Positions 44,477-54,090 are shown, counted from the first letter of the stretch. The stretch is 64,000 nt of DNA from Streptomyces typhae (GCF_009755605.1 NZ_WPNZ01000026.1:62001-126000); one strand, 5' to 3'. The notes: a model not told the origin generated them from the letters alone. Program-made: numbers and translations.

Positions 44477-45223
44477 CCGCCTTCCGCGTCAGCGCAGCAC
44501 GTCGCGCACGCCGCGCAGCATCGTTTCGCTGCTCCGTCACCCGATGACGTCGTCCGTGTCGCCGGACCCCCGCCTCGCAAGGGGCCAGGGGGTCCCGGCG
44601 GGCGGCGGACGTGGGAGCGACGACACGGAGGTATGGAACGGAGGCATGGAACGGTGAAGACACGGGCACTCAGAACGCTGGTGACACGGGCACCCGGAAC
44701 GCTGATGACGCGGACGCGCTGACGTGGCCGCGCTGATGACGCGGACGGACGGCACGCGGACGCACGCACGGCTTGCTGACGCACGCACGGCATGCGGACG
44801 TATGGAATCCGGTGGCACCGGTGGTACTGGTGGCACCCGGTGGCTCCGCGCCCGGACTCCGACACTCCGGTGACGACCCCGCGTACGTACGCCTACGCGG
44901 CGGCAGCACGACACGCCATGTCGACGTACTCGCCCGACCGGCTGATGATGAGGGGACTCTCGTCGCTTCTGACCGTATCTATCTGCTTTTGACCGCTTAC
45001 GAGGTGTGACTCGGGCCACGTAGATTGGGCGTAACGCTCTTACTGACAGCGCGATGACCTAAGAGGTGATAGCCGAGGAGGGAATACAGCCGTCGTTCAC
45101 GGCGCTGTGCGAGCTCCACGGTCCCGCCCGCGCCGTCGGCCCAATCCCCAGCCGTCGGTCGTCGGCTCCGGTCCACAGTGGACGGGGCCGGAAGCCGTTT
45201 TCCAACGTTCCGAGAGGTTGTTC
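44477..45223. other. 747-bp whiH-hrdB intergenic region
   Basis: The largest gap in the window. 44620-44800 is repetitive (ACACGGGCAC, GACGCGGACG, GACGCACGCACGG-like units). 44940-45100 is less GC-rich and contains TTGACC (44989), TAGATT (45021) and GGAAT (45081). hrdB promoters should lie here, but I could not match a spaced -35/-10 pair or a clear sigma-R GGAAT-GTT pair. No gene supported. Confidence 0.45.
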
Positions 45224-46774
45224 GTGTCGGCCAGCACATCCCGTACGCTCCCGCCGGAGATCGCCGAATCCGTCTCTGTCATGGCGCTCATCGAGCGGGG
45301 AAAGGCTGATGGGCAGATCGCCGGCGACGACGTTCGTCGTGCCTTCGAAGCTGACCAGATCCCGGCCACTCAGTGGAAGAACGTTCTGCGCAGCCTCAAC
45401 CAGATCCTCGAGGAAGAGGGTGTGACGCTGATGGTCAGTGCCGCGGAGCCGAAGCGCCCCCGCAAAAGCGTCGCAGCGAAGAGTCCTGCCAAGCGCACCG
45501 CGACCAAGACGGTCGCCGCCAAGACCACCACGGCGAGGCCGGCCGCTGCCGCCACCGCGCCCGAGAGGTCGGTAGCCGCCGAAGCCGCCACCGAAGACGG
45601 CACGGCCGTGAAGAAGGCCGCCGCCAAGAAGGTGACGGCCAAGAAGGCCACCGCCGCGAAGAAGACCGTCGCCAAGAAGACGACGGCCAAGAAGACCGCC
45701 TCCAAGAAGGACGCCGGTGAGCTCCTGGACGAGGAGGTCACCGAGGAGACGCCCGCAGTCGGCAAGCCCGGCGAGGGCGAGCCCGCGGAGGAGGGCGCAC
45801 AGGGCTTCGTGCTCTCCGACGACGACGAGGACGACGCTCCCGCGCAGCAGGTCGCCGCGGCCGGCGCCACCGCCGACCCCGTCAAGGACTACCTGAAGCA
45901 GATCGGCAAGGTCCCCCTGCTCAACGCCGAGCAGGAAGTCGAGCTGGCCAAGCGCATCGAGGCGGGCCTGTTCGCCGAGGACAAGCTGGCCAACGCCGAC
46001 AAGCTCGCGCCGAAGCTCAAGCGCGAGCTGGAGATCATCGCCGAGGACGGGCGCCGCGCCAAGAACCACCTCCTGGAGGCCAACCTCCGCCTCGTGGTCT
46101 CCCTGGCCAAGCGCTACACCGGCCGCGGCATGCTCTTCCTGGACCTCATCCAGGAGGGCAACCTCGGTCTGATCCGCGCGGTCGAGAAGTTCGACTACAC
46201 CAAGGGCTACAAGTTCTCCACGTACGCCACCTGGTGGATCCGTCAGGCGATCACCCGCGCCATGGCCGACCAGGCCCGCACCATCCGTATCCCGGTGCAC
46301 ATGGTCGAGGTCATCAACAAGCTCGCGCGTGTGCAGCGTCAGATGCTCCAGGACTTGGGCCGCGAGCCCACCCCGGAGGAACTGGCCAAGGAACTCGACA
46401 TGACCCCGGAGAAGGTCATCGAGGTCCAGAAGTACGGCCGTGAGCCCATCTCCCTGCACACCCCGCTGGGCGAGGACGGCGACAGTGAGTTCGGTGACCT
46501 CATCGAGGACTCCGAAGCCGTCGTCCCGGCCGACGCCGTCAGCTTCACGCTCCTCCAGGAACAGCTGCACTCCGTCCTCGACACCCTGTCCGAGCGCGAG
46601 GCGGGCGTCGTCTCCATGCGGTTCGGTCTCACCGACGGTCAGCCGAAGACCCTCGACGAGATCGGCAAGGTCTACGGAGTGACGCGTGAGCGCATCCGGC
46701 AGATCGAGTCGAAGACGATGTCGAAGCTGCGGCACCCGTCGCGCTCGCAGGTCCTGCGCGACTACCTGGACTGA
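45224..46774 (+). CDS. hrdB: Principal RNA polymerase sigma factor HrdB
   Basis: 516 residues, the essential housekeeping sigma of Streptomyces (sigma-70 group 1). Region 1.2 from DPVKDYLKQIGKVPLL, region 2 with RRAKNHLLEANLRLVVSLAKRY and the -10 recognition helix GYKFSTYATWWIRQAI, region 3, and region 4 with TRERIRQIESKTMSKLRHP. The N-terminal ~170 residues include a Lys/Ala-rich histone H1-like segment (KKVTAKKATAAKKT) and an acidic patch, as in other HrdB. GTG at 45224 with GAGAGG six bases upstream fixes the start. Confidence 0.98.
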   Translation: MSASTSRTLPPEIAESVSVMALIERGKADGQIAGDDVRRAFEADQIPATQWKNVLRSLNQILEEEGVTLMVSAAEPKRPRKSVAAKSPAKRTATKTVAAKTTTARPAAAATAPERSVAAEAATEDGTAVKKAAAKKVTAKKATAAKKTVAKKTTAKKTASKKDAGELLDEEVTEETPAVGKPGEGEPAEEGAQGFVLSDDDEDDAPAQQVAAAGATADPVKDYLKQIGKVPLLNAEQEVELAKRIEAGLFAEDKLANADKLAPKLKRELEIIAEDGRRAKNHLLEANLRLVVSLAKRYTGRGMLFLDLIQEGNLGLIRAVEKFDYTKGYKFSTYATWWIRQAITRAMADQARTIRIPVHMVEVINKLARVQRQMLQDLGREPTPEELAKELDMTPEKVIEVQKYGREPISLHTPLGEDGDSEFGDLIEDSEAVVPADAVSFTLLQEQLHSVLDTLSEREAGVVSMRFGLTDGQPKTLDEIGKVYGVTRERIRQIESKTMSKLRHPSRSQVLRDYLD

Positions 46775-46820
46775 TCCGAACCGGCTGTGGGGGAGGCCCC
46801 GTAGCCACAGTGCCGTGAGA

Positions 46821-46856
46821 AGGCCCGCGGGCTCCCCTACAGGAGCCTGCGGGCCT
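46821..46856 (+). terminator. Terminator of hrdB
   Basis: AGGCCCGCGGGCTCC, a six-base loop, GGAGCCTGCGGGCCT, then TT. A 15-bp stem with one G-U pair. Confidence 0.92.
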
Positions 46857-47010
46857 TTCGTGTGTGCCCGTGAGCCTCGGTGAGCATCGATGAGCCCAGG
46901 GAGCGACGTCCCGTCGCCCGTGCGCGCCCCCACCTGCGTGGCGCACGTGCGGGGTGCGGAGTGGTGACTGACTCTAGGTGTGCGATTGCAACCCAGAGTG
47001 AGGAGATCGC

Positions 47011-47841
47011 ATGCGTCGTCCCATCGTCCGAACGCTCGCGCGAGCGGCGGCCCTGGGGGCTGCGGCAGCCGCGCTGCCCCTGGCCTCCCCGGCCCCTGTG
47101 GCGGCCGACAGCGTCGTCGTCGGAGGCAAGCCGGTGCGCGTGGCCGACAGTCCATGGGTGGTGGCCCTCTCCAGCCGTGACCGGTTCGGGGGTACCCGGT
47201 CGGGTCAGTTCTGCGGCGGTGTCGTCGTCGGGCGCTCGACGGTCCTCACGGCTGCGCACTGCATGAGCAAGGAAGTTCTGGGCGTACCGCTCCGCCGGGT
47301 GTCGGACCTGAAGGTCATCGCGGGCCGTGAGGACCTGGCCACGAACGCGGGGAGTGAGATCTCGGTGAGCAACGTGAAGATCAATCCGGAGTACGAGGCC
47401 TCCACCAACTCCGGTGACTTCGCAACGCTGACCCTGGCGGAGCCGCTCCCGGAGAGCTATGTCATCCGGGCTGCGGGAGCGGGTGACGCGGCCTACAAGC
47501 CCGGCACGAGCGCGGCCGTCTACGGCTGGGGTGACACTACGGGACGCGGCAACTACGCCCAGTCGCTGCATGCGGCCGATGTCACGGTACTCGCGGACAA
47601 GGAGTGCCAGGAGGCCTACCCGGGGAGTGCGGATGGCACCTACACGCCCGCGTCCATGGTCTGTGCGGGCGAGATCCAGGGCGGCCGGGACGCCTGTCAG
47701 GGCGACAGTGGCGGGCCGCTGGTGGCCCGCAGCAAGCTCATCGGCCTGGTGTCGTGGGGAGACGGCTGTGGCCGTGCGGGCAGCCCAGGGGTGTACACGC
47801 GAATCTCGGAGGTCGTACGAGTGATGAAACGGTACGCCTGA
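47011..47841 (+). CDS. Secreted trypsin-like serine protease
   Basis: 276 residues, S1A family. Signal peptide with twin Arg-Arg start and an Ala/Leu core (about 1-32, ending VAADS). Triad: His in LTAAHC, Asp in NSGDFATL, Ser in GDSGGPL; disulfide cysteines in FCGGVV and the C-terminal domain are kept. The pattern CQGDSGGP with upstream D of RDACQGDSGG suggests trypsin-like cleavage after Arg/Lys. GAGGAG precedes the ATG. Not part of an obvious operon. Confidence 0.93.
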   Translation: MRRPIVRTLARAAALGAAAAALPLASPAPVAADSVVVGGKPVRVADSPWVVALSSRDRFGGTRSGQFCGGVVVGRSTVLTAAHCMSKEVLGVPLRRVSDLKVIAGREDLATNAGSEISVSNVKINPEYEASTNSGDFATLTLAEPLPESYVIRAAGAGDAAYKPGTSAAVYGWGDTTGRGNYAQSLHAADVTVLADKECQEAYPGSADGTYTPASMVCAGEIQGGRDACQGDSGGPLVARSKLIGLVSWGDGCGRAGSPGVYTRISEVVRVMKRYA

Positions 47842-48072
47842 GGGGCGGCGCCAAGCGCACTGTGCCTGACGCACCGTGTCTGATGCACCGTGTCTGGCGC
47901 TCGGTGCGTGACGCAAAGTGTCTGACGCCTCACGGTTCGGCGTCCCACAGTTTGGAGCCTTGCGGGCTTGCGTCATGCGGGCTTGCGCCCTGCGGCCTGT
48001 CGCCTCGCGGCTTGGCGCTCGACGGCTGAAAGATGCCGGTCCCCCGGTGCTCCCCGGTGCCGGGGAACGAGA
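47842..48072. repeat. Degenerate repeats after the trypsin gene
   Basis: Imperfect units such as TGACGCACCGTGTC and GCGGGCTTGCGTC fill the region between the stop and the hairpin at 48073. No gene supported. Confidence 0.7.
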
Positions 48073-48116
48073 GAGCGGGCGGCTGTCCCTGGATTAACAG
48101 GGGCAGCCGCCCGCTC
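48073..48116. terminator. Bidirectional terminator
   Basis: GAGCGGGCGGCTG..CCCTG, loop GATTAA, CAGGGGCAGCCGCCCGCTC. It separates the convergent trypsin and zinc-ribbon genes. Confidence 0.9.
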
Positions 48117-48160
48117 GCAGGCTTGGTGGCCCGCCGCTCGCTCGTCGTGGGTGCGAGGCG

Positions 48161-48391
48161 TCAGCGTTCCTCTTCGGAGGCACTGGCCGGTGCTGCGGTC
48201 AGGCGCTCCGTCTCATCCTGTATCTCGGCGGCGATCTTCTTGAGTTCCGGCTCGAACTTGCGACCGTGGTGGGCGCAGAAGAGCAGTTCACCGCCGCTGA
48301 CCAGGACGACGCGCAGGTACGCCTGGGCGCCGCAGCGGTCGCAGCGGTCAGCGGCCGTCAGGGGGCTCGCGGGGGTCAGAACAGTAGTCAC
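48161..48391 (-). CDS. Small zinc-ribbon protein (DUF7455-type)
   Basis: 76 residues. CDRCGAQAYLRVVL...LLFCAHH gives a Cys-x2-Cys / Cys-x2-His metal site, followed by a charged helix (ELKKIAAEIQDETERL). Conserved near hrdB/parE in streptomycetes as I recall; function unknown. The opposite-strand frame (48266-48718) is a shadow. Confidence 0.82.
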   Translation of the reverse strand: MTTVLTPASPLTAADRCDRCGAQAYLRVVLVSGGELLFCAHHGRKFEPELKKIAAEIQDETERLTAAPASASEEER

Positions 48392-48832
48392 GTCGCCTCT
48401 TCTCTAGCTCGACGAGCTGTCGTACCAGGGTCAACACCCAACCAGGCCGAAAACGTTCCCGCTCGTGGCTTTTCCTCGAATTTTTCTTCCGAGGAGGCTG
48501 TCTGCTGCCGGTTGGCGGCGAATGTGCCGTATTGCGTGTCTTACGTGTCGTACGGTTTCGCGCTGTCTGTCAGGTCAGGTCCTCGCCGGCTGGCTTGCCG
48601 GTTGTTCATGAGGACGTGCCCGGAGCCTAAATGGTTCATGCCTGGAAGGGAACGTGATGTGTGCTTCACTCCATCGAGGGATCGAACATTCGTACGCTTC
48701 TCGTTTAGTCTGGGCTGAGCCGAGGGTGGCGTGCCAACGGCTCTACCAGGCCTCGGTACCCTCTGACGGGCACCAGAAGCCGAGCCCTTACCCCAAAGGG
48801 CCTCCCTTGAAATTCAGCGAGGAGCGAACCGC
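48392..48832. other. Divergent upstream region of parE
   Basis: 441 bp. A probable parE promoter: TCGAAC (48682-48687), 18 bp, TAGTCT (48706-48711). The -35 overlaps CGAACATTCGTAC, one base off an SOS box. GAGGAG precedes the GTG of parE. No gene supported in the gap. Confidence 0.5.
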
Positions 48833-50956
48833 GTGACCGCCGAGACGTCCGTGCCGTCCACAGCGTTGCTGACCGGAGCAGACCGGGACGGTTCCAACTA
48901 CACCGCGCGGCACCTGCTCGTCCTGGAGGGGCTCGAAGCGGTCCGCAAGCGTCCGGGCATGTACATCGGGTCCACGGACAGCCGTGGCCTGATGCACTGC
49001 CTGTGGGAGATCATCGACAACTCCGTCGACGAGGCCCTGGGCGGCTACTGCGACCACATCGAGGTCATCCTCCACGACGACGCCTCCGTGGAGGTCCGGG
49101 ACAACGGTCGAGGCATCCCGGTCGACGTGGAACCGAAGACCGGGCTCTCCGGAGTCGAGGTCGTCATGACCAAGCTGCACGCCGGTGGAAAGTTCGGCGG
49201 CGGCTCGTACGCGGCCTCCGGCGGTCTGCACGGCGTGGGAGCCTCGGTGGTGAACGCCCTGTCGGCTCGGCTGGACGTCGAGGTGGACCGGGCCGGACAC
49301 ACGCACGCCATCAGTTTCCGCCGCGGTGTCCCCGGGGCGTTCTCGAAGGCCGGTCCGGAGGCACCCTTCGATCCGAAGGCACGGCTGAGCAAGGTCAAGC
49401 GGATCGCCAAGACCCGCACGGGCACCCGTGTGCGGTACTGGGCGGATCGCCAGATCTTCCTGAAGGACGCCAAGCTCAGCCTGGAGAACCTGCACCAGCG
49501 CGCGCGTCAGACGGCCTTCCTGGTGCCGGGCCTGACCATCGTCGTACGCGACGAGTACGGTCTCGGCGAAGGCGGCACCAAGGGCGAGGAATCCTTCCGC
49601 TTCGACGGTGGCATCAGCGAATTCTGCGAATACCTCGCGCAGGACAAGGCCGTCTGCGACGTGCTGCGCTTCTCGGGGCAGGGCACGTTCAAGGAGACGG
49701 TCCCCGTCCTGGACGAGCACGGGCAGATGACACCCACCGAGGTCACCCGTGAGCTCGGCGTGGACATCGCCCTGCGCTGGGGCACCGGCTACGACACGAC
49801 GATCAAGTCGTTCGTGAACATCATCGCCACGCCCAAGGGCGGCACGCACGTGACCGGTTTCGAGCGGTCGCTGACGAAAACGGTGAACGAGGTCCTGCGG
49901 ACCCAGAAGCTGCTGCGGGTCGCCGAGGACGACGTCGTGAAGGACGACGCCCTGGAGGGCCTGACCGCGGTGGTGACCGTGCGGTTGGCGGAGCCCCAGT
50001 TCGAGGGGCAGACGAAGGAGGTCCTCGGCACGTCTGCGGCCAACCGGATCGTGGCCACGGTCGTCGCCAAGGAACTCAAGGCGTATCTGTCCTCCACCAA
50101 GCGTGACGCCAAGGCGCAGGCCCGCGCGGTCATGGAGAAGATCGTCGCCGCCGCCCGGACGCGCATCGCCGCCCGTCAGCACAAGGAGGCGCAGCGCCGC
50201 AAGACCGCCCTGGAGTCCTCGTCGCTGCCGGCGAAGCTGGCCGACTGCCGCAGTGACGACGTCGACCGCAGCGAGCTGTTCATCGTCGAGGGTGACTCGG
50301 CGCTGGGCACCGCGAAGCTGGCCCGCAACTCCGAGTTCCAGGCGCTGCTGCCGATCCGCGGCAAGATCTTGAACGTGCAGAAGGCCTCGGTGTCGGACAT
50401 GCTCAAGAACGCCGAGTGCGGGGCGATCATCCAGGTCATAGGAGCAGGGTCGGGGCGTACCTTCGACATCGACGCGGCCCGCTACGGCAAGATCATCCTG
50501 CTGGTCGACGCCGATGTCGACGGGGCGCACATCCGCATCCTGCTGCTGACGCTGTTCCAGCGGTACATGCGGCCCATGGTCGAGGCGGGCCGGGTCTTCG
50601 CGGCGGTCCCGCCGCTGCACCGCATCGAGCTGGTCCAGCCCAAGAAGGGCCAGGACAAGTACGTCTACACCTACTCCGACCGCGAGCTGCGCGACACCCT
50701 CCTCGAATTCGAGCGCAAGGGCGTGCGGTACAAGGACGCGATCCAGCGGTACAAGGGCCTCGGCGAGATGGACGCCGACCAGCTGGCCGAGACCACGATG
50801 GACCCCCGCTTCCGCACGCTGCGCCGGATCAACATCTCCGACCTGGAGTCCGCGGAAGGGGTCTTCGACCTGTTGATGGGCAACGAAGTCGCCCCCCGCA
50901 AGGAATTCATCACCAGCTCCGCCGCCACGCTGGACCGCTCCCGCATCGACGCGTGA
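48833..50956 (+). CDS. parE: DNA topoisomerase IV subunit B
   Basis: 707 residues of the GyrB/ParE family. GHKL ATPase: EIIDNSVDEALGG, DNGRGIPVD, HAGGKFGGGSYAASGGLHGVGASVVNALS; TOPRIM: FIVEGDSALG and DADVDGAHI with IYPLRGK-like LLPIRGK. It unlinks replicated chromosomes with ParC, whose gene ends at the right edge of this window. I call it ParE rather than GyrB because of length (GyrB is usually larger in its insert pattern or sits at oriC) and linkage to parC. GTG start after GAGGAG. Confidence 0.93.
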   Translation: MTAETSVPSTALLTGADRDGSNYTARHLLVLEGLEAVRKRPGMYIGSTDSRGLMHCLWEIIDNSVDEALGGYCDHIEVILHDDASVEVRDNGRGIPVDVEPKTGLSGVEVVMTKLHAGGKFGGGSYAASGGLHGVGASVVNALSARLDVEVDRAGHTHAISFRRGVPGAFSKAGPEAPFDPKARLSKVKRIAKTRTGTRVRYWADRQIFLKDAKLSLENLHQRARQTAFLVPGLTIVVRDEYGLGEGGTKGEESFRFDGGISEFCEYLAQDKAVCDVLRFSGQGTFKETVPVLDEHGQMTPTEVTRELGVDIALRWGTGYDTTIKSFVNIIATPKGGTHVTGFERSLTKTVNEVLRTQKLLRVAEDDVVKDDALEGLTAVVTVRLAEPQFEGQTKEVLGTSAANRIVATVVAKELKAYLSSTKRDAKAQARAVMEKIVAAARTRIAARQHKEAQRRKTALESSSLPAKLADCRSDDVDRSELFIVEGDSALGTAKLARNSEFQALLPIRGKILNVQKASVSDMLKNAECGAIIQVIGAGSGRTFDIDAARYGKIILLVDADVDGAHIRILLLTLFQRYMRPMVEAGRVFAAVPPLHRIELVQPKKGQDKYVYTYSDRELRDTLLEFERKGVRYKDAIQRYKGLGEMDADQLAETTMDPRFRTLRRINISDLESAEGVFDLLMGNEVAPRKEFITSSAATLDRSRIDA

Positions 50957-51414
50957 TGTGCTCGCCGGTGCGGGGAGTTCCTGTCGGTGCGGGAAGTTCC
51001 TGTCGGTGCGCTGGTGTGACAAGTTCCTGTCGGTGCGTCGGTGCGTCGGTGCGTCGGTGCGTCGGTGCGTCGGTGCGTCGGTGCGTCGGTGCGTCGGTGC
51101 GTCGGTGCGTCGGTGCGTCGGTGCGTCGGTGCGACAAGTTCCGGTAGGCGCGTGGGCGCGTCGGTGCGTCTGACGTAGGTCGTGGTCTGACGCGTGCTGC
51201 GGCGTGACGCAAGCCTTGGCCTGCCGCCTGCCGCCTGCCGCGATCTGACGTCGGCCGTGGTCCGACGTAGGCCGTGCGCGATGTGTCTCCACCCTCGGGT
51301 GGAGACACATCTTCCACCCGTGATCCACCCACGCTCCGATCTCCTGACCGGGCCGGTTCCGTAGCGTCGAAGGCGTCGTACTTCGCCTTCCACGCCACGC
51401 CATCGGAGGCCGTG
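50957..51414. repeat. parE downstream gap with 8-bp array
   Basis: 458 bp without a gene. It contains 13 exact tandem copies of GTCGGTGC (51029-51132), preceded and followed by GACAAGTTCC-type repeats, then degenerate CTGACGTAGG units, then the inverted repeat at 51281-51310 and the promoter of the next operon. Confidence 0.92.
51281..51310. promoter_or_regulatory. 30-bp inverted repeat upstream of a two-component operon
   Basis: ATGTGTCTCCACC-CTCG-GGTGGAGACACAT: perfect 13-bp arms. It lies 105 bp before the membrane-protein gene. It could be a terminator for parE or an operator for the operon. Confidence 0.6.
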
Positions 51415-51903
51415 ATGCCTGGGTTCACCAACGCGCTGCTGATCCTCGCCGCTGTAGTGCTCGTCGTCATACGCCAGACGAAGCCGCAGCGCATGACGCG
51501 ATCCAAGCGCTGGTGGCTGGTGCCCGCCGTGCTTGCCTATGCCGCGGTCACGGACTCCGGTCTCGTCGACACCCGGCACGAGACAGCCTCCATCACGCTG
51601 CTCGCCTGTGAGGTGCTCGTTGGCCTCCTCATGGGCGTCGCCTGGGCCCGGACCAGCCGTGTCTGGACCGAGCAGGACGGCTCCGTATGGACACGGGGCA
51701 CCAAAGCCACTGCCGGAGTCTGGGTCGTCGGCATGGCCGCGCGCCTCGGACTCATGGGCATGGGCCTCCTGATAGGCATCCACCAGGCCAGCGGGGCACT
51801 GCTCCTCGCCCTCGCCGCCTCGCTGCTGGTGCGCGCGGGCCTACTGGAACTGCGGGCCCAGGGTCTGCGCCCGGCTCCGGCACTCGCGGGCGGCGTACGG
51901 TGA
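51415..51903 (+). CDS. Small multi-pass membrane protein (DUF1453/CcdC-like)
   Basis: 162 residues with four to five hydrophobic helices (LLILAAVVLVVI, WWLVPAVLAYAAV, ITLLACEVLVGLLMGV, MAARLGLMGMGLLIG, LLLALAASLLVRAGLLEL). Function unknown. GGAGG five bases before the ATG at 51415 sets the start. It precedes the histidine kinase by 186 bp in the same direction, and this triad (membrane protein, kinase, regulator) looks like one functional unit. Confidence 0.78.
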   Translation: MPGFTNALLILAAVVLVVIRQTKPQRMTRSKRWWLVPAVLAYAAVTDSGLVDTRHETASITLLACEVLVGLLMGVAWARTSRVWTEQDGSVWTRGTKATAGVWVVGMAARLGLMGMGLLIGIHQASGALLLALAASLLVRAGLLELRAQGLRPAPALAGGVR

Positions 51904-52089
51904 CGGGGCACTCCAGCCGACGCGACCACCTTCCCGACCCACGTGTGGCCGCCGGGCCGGTTCGACCAGTCGTGGCCGAAGGACGGGGCCGACCACACAT
52001 GGCCGAAAGGCAGGCCAGACCACGCGCGGCCGAAGGACGAGCGGGCGACCGGCCGACAAGCTGGCCGCGCCGACCGGAGAGGAGCCCCC

Positions 52090-53238
52090 ATGACGCGTGA
52101 GACCTGGGTGGACTGGCCCTCCCGGGAGGCCCTGGCCGGCGACAGGGCGACCCGCATACGGCGACTCATCACCTGGTTCGTGCGAGGGGCGTTGCTCGGC
52201 CTGCTGGTGTGGACCACGCTCTTCCGTGGGGGAGCGCCGGGGTGGAGCGTTGCCTTGGGGCTGGTCGTGATCGCCGTCTGCGCGGCAGCCGTCGTGGTGT
52301 ACTTCCGCGTCACGCTCGAGCAGCGCTTGTGGCTTTCCCTGGGGGCCCTGGGGATCGTTCTCGGCGCCGGTCTGCTGGCACGAGGGACGGGGTTCGACAT
52401 CCCTGCGGAGGTGATGTGGTGCGCCGGGGCGATTCTCGCGCTGGAGCGCCTGCCCCTCCGAGCGGCCGTCGTCGTCACGGCGCTGGCCCTGGGGGCGTTC
52501 GCGGCGGTGAACGAGGATCCCTGGCCGACGACAGCCGCCGTCACCGCCGGGCTCGCTCTCGCCGGATATGCGCTGCGGCTCGACGCGGAGGCACGCGGGA
52601 ACGCCCAGAGACTCCTCGACCAGGAGCGGGCAGCGCGATCGGCCGAGGCGGAGTCGGCCGCGTTGGACGAGAGGGCGCGGATCGCCCGGGAGATCCACGA
52701 CGTGCTGGCACACAGCCTGTCGGCCCAACTCGTCCACCTGGAGGCGGCTCGGCTGCTGATCGAGAGGGGCGGCGACCGGGAGCAGATCCTCGGGCGTGTG
52801 GTGGCGGCGCGGTCCATGGCGTCGGAAGGGTTGGCTGAGACCAGGCAGGCCTTGTCCGCGCTGCGCGGGGAGATGACGCCGGTCGAGGACTTCCTGCGTG
52901 AGCTGGTCGCATCGGACGGAGCCTCGGTCGCTGTGGCGGGAGAGCGGAGACCGCTGACCGCCGAGGCGTCCCAGACGGTGCGCCGGGTCGCCCAGGAGGC
53001 GTTGACGAATGTGCGCAAGCACGCGAAGGGGGCCAAGGTGACGGTGTGCCTTGCGTACGGGGAGGGCGAAGTGACGTTGGACGTACGGGATTCGGGTGGT
53101 GCGCCGAGTGAGATCACCGCTTCCGGAGCCGGATACGGTCTGCTGGGAATGCGGGAGCGGGCCGAGTTGCTGGGGGGCTCGCTCGAGGCAGGGCCAGGAG
53201 AGGAAGGCTTCGTCGTGCGGTTGAAGGTGCCGACGTGA
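52090..53238 (+). CDS. Sensor histidine kinase (HisKA_3, NarL partner)
   Basis: 382 residues. Four to five membrane helices in 25-165, no large sensor domain, then a dimerisation helix with the phospho-His in REIHDVLAHSLSAQLVHLE, and the ATPase N-box VAQEALTNVRKHAKG and G-box GYGLLGMRERAELLGG. Likely a LiaS/DesK-like kinase reporting membrane or envelope state. ATG 52090 follows GAGGAG. Stop overlaps the regulator start by four bases, so translation is coupled. Confidence 0.92.
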   Translation: MTRETWVDWPSREALAGDRATRIRRLITWFVRGALLGLLVWTTLFRGGAPGWSVALGLVVIAVCAAAVVVYFRVTLEQRLWLSLGALGIVLGAGLLARGTGFDIPAEVMWCAGAILALERLPLRAAVVVTALALGAFAAVNEDPWPTTAAVTAGLALAGYALRLDAEARGNAQRLLDQERAARSAEAESAALDERARIAREIHDVLAHSLSAQLVHLEAARLLIERGGDREQILGRVVAARSMASEGLAETRQALSALRGEMTPVEDFLRELVASDGASVAVAGERRPLTAEASQTVRRVAQEALTNVRKHAKGAKVTVCLAYGEGEVTLDVRDSGGAPSEITASGAGYGLLGMRERAELLGGSLEAGPGEEGFVVRLKVPT

Positions 53239-54083
53239 CCGTGGACGACGGACATCCCGAAAGTGCCGCCGGTGCCGGTGCTGGTGCCCGGGGCGGGACC
53301 GGTGCCGGTGCAGGTGTCGGGGGCGAGACCGGAGCAGGGGCAGCGACCGGGGGCTGGCCGGTGGTGAGGGACGGGGCGGACCGCATGGGTGCGGGCGGCG
53401 GAGGTGCCAGGAGAGCACCCGCGCGGGTGGTGGTGGTCGACGACCAGACCGTGGTGCGTGAGGGGATCGTGATGCTTTTGGGGCTGCTGCCGGGAATCGA
53501 GGTCGTCGGGGCTGGAGGTGATGGGGAGGAGGCGGTGCGGCTCGTGGCCGAACTCGCCCCGGACGTGGTGCTGATGGACCTGCGGATGCCACGTGTCGAT
53601 GGTGCCGAGGCGACGCGGCGGATCCGCTCGCAGTATCCGGGTACGCAGGTCGTGGTGCTCACGACGTTCGTCGACGACGATTCGCTGTTCCCGGCGCTCA
53701 AGGCGGGGGCGCGGGGCTATCTCACCAAGGACGCGGGCGGTGAGGAGATCGTCCGGGCGGTGGAGGATGTGCTCTCGGGGGAAGCGGGACTGTCACCGAG
53801 GATCCAACGGCGGCTGCTGGAGCGCCTGTCGGAGCCGGAGACGGTCACGCGGTCGGTGGAGGCGCCGGACGGTCTGACGACGCGGGAGACGGAAGTGGTC
53901 GCCCTGATCGCGGAGGGAATGACGAACCAGGAGATCGCACGGAAGCTTCAGGTATCCACCGCCACGGTGAAGACGCACATCAACAATCTCTTCGCCAAGG
54001 CAGGCCTCAAGGACCGGGCGCAGGCGGTGCGTTACGCCTACCGACACGGTCTCGCGCAGCCTCCGGGGAGAACCCGCGGGTGA
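53235..54083 (+). CDS. NarL/FixJ-family response regulator
   Basis: 282 residues. Receiver domain with VVVVDDQTVVREGI, phospho-Asp in VLMDLRMP and Lys in YLTKDAGG; LuxR-type HTH LTTRETEVVALIAEGMTNQEIARKLQVSTATVKTH at the C-terminus. The first 60 residues are a Gly/Ala/Thr-rich leader (GAGAGARGGTGAGAG). GTG at 53235 overlaps the kinase stop (GTGA); ATG 53385 would remove the leader and is a serious alternative. Cognate to the preceding kinase. Confidence 0.92.
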   Translation: MTVDDGHPESAAGAGAGARGGTGAGAGVGGETGAGAATGGWPVVRDGADRMGAGGGGARRAPARVVVVDDQTVVREGIVMLLGLLPGIEVVGAGGDGEEAVRLVAELAPDVVLMDLRMPRVDGAEATRRIRSQYPGTQVVVLTTFVDDDSLFPALKAGARGYLTKDAGGEEIVRAVEDVLSGEAGLSPRIQRRLLERLSEPETVTRSVEAPDGLTTRETEVVALIAEGMTNQEIARKLQVSTATVKTHINNLFAKAGLKDRAQAVRYAYRHGLAQPPGRTRG

Positions 54084-54090
54084 GTGTGTC

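Noticed and set aside
44950..45110. Sigma-R type promoter (GGAAT...GTT) for hrdB
   Set aside because: GGAAT is present at 45081 but no GTT at 18-19 bp spacing; TTGACC and TAGATT are 26 bp apart, too far for one promoter.
48266..48718. 150-residue plus-strand open frame overlapping the zinc-ribbon gene
   Set aside because: Overlaps a better-supported gene in antisense, no ribosome binding site and no domain.
51029..51132. CRISPR-like array of short repeats after parE
   Set aside because: Repeats are 8 bp and directly adjacent, with no spacers, leader or cas genes.
48788..51403. 871-residue minus-strand open frame opposite parE
   Set aside because: Shadow frame; its THRRTDAP repeat is only the 8-bp array read on the other strand.
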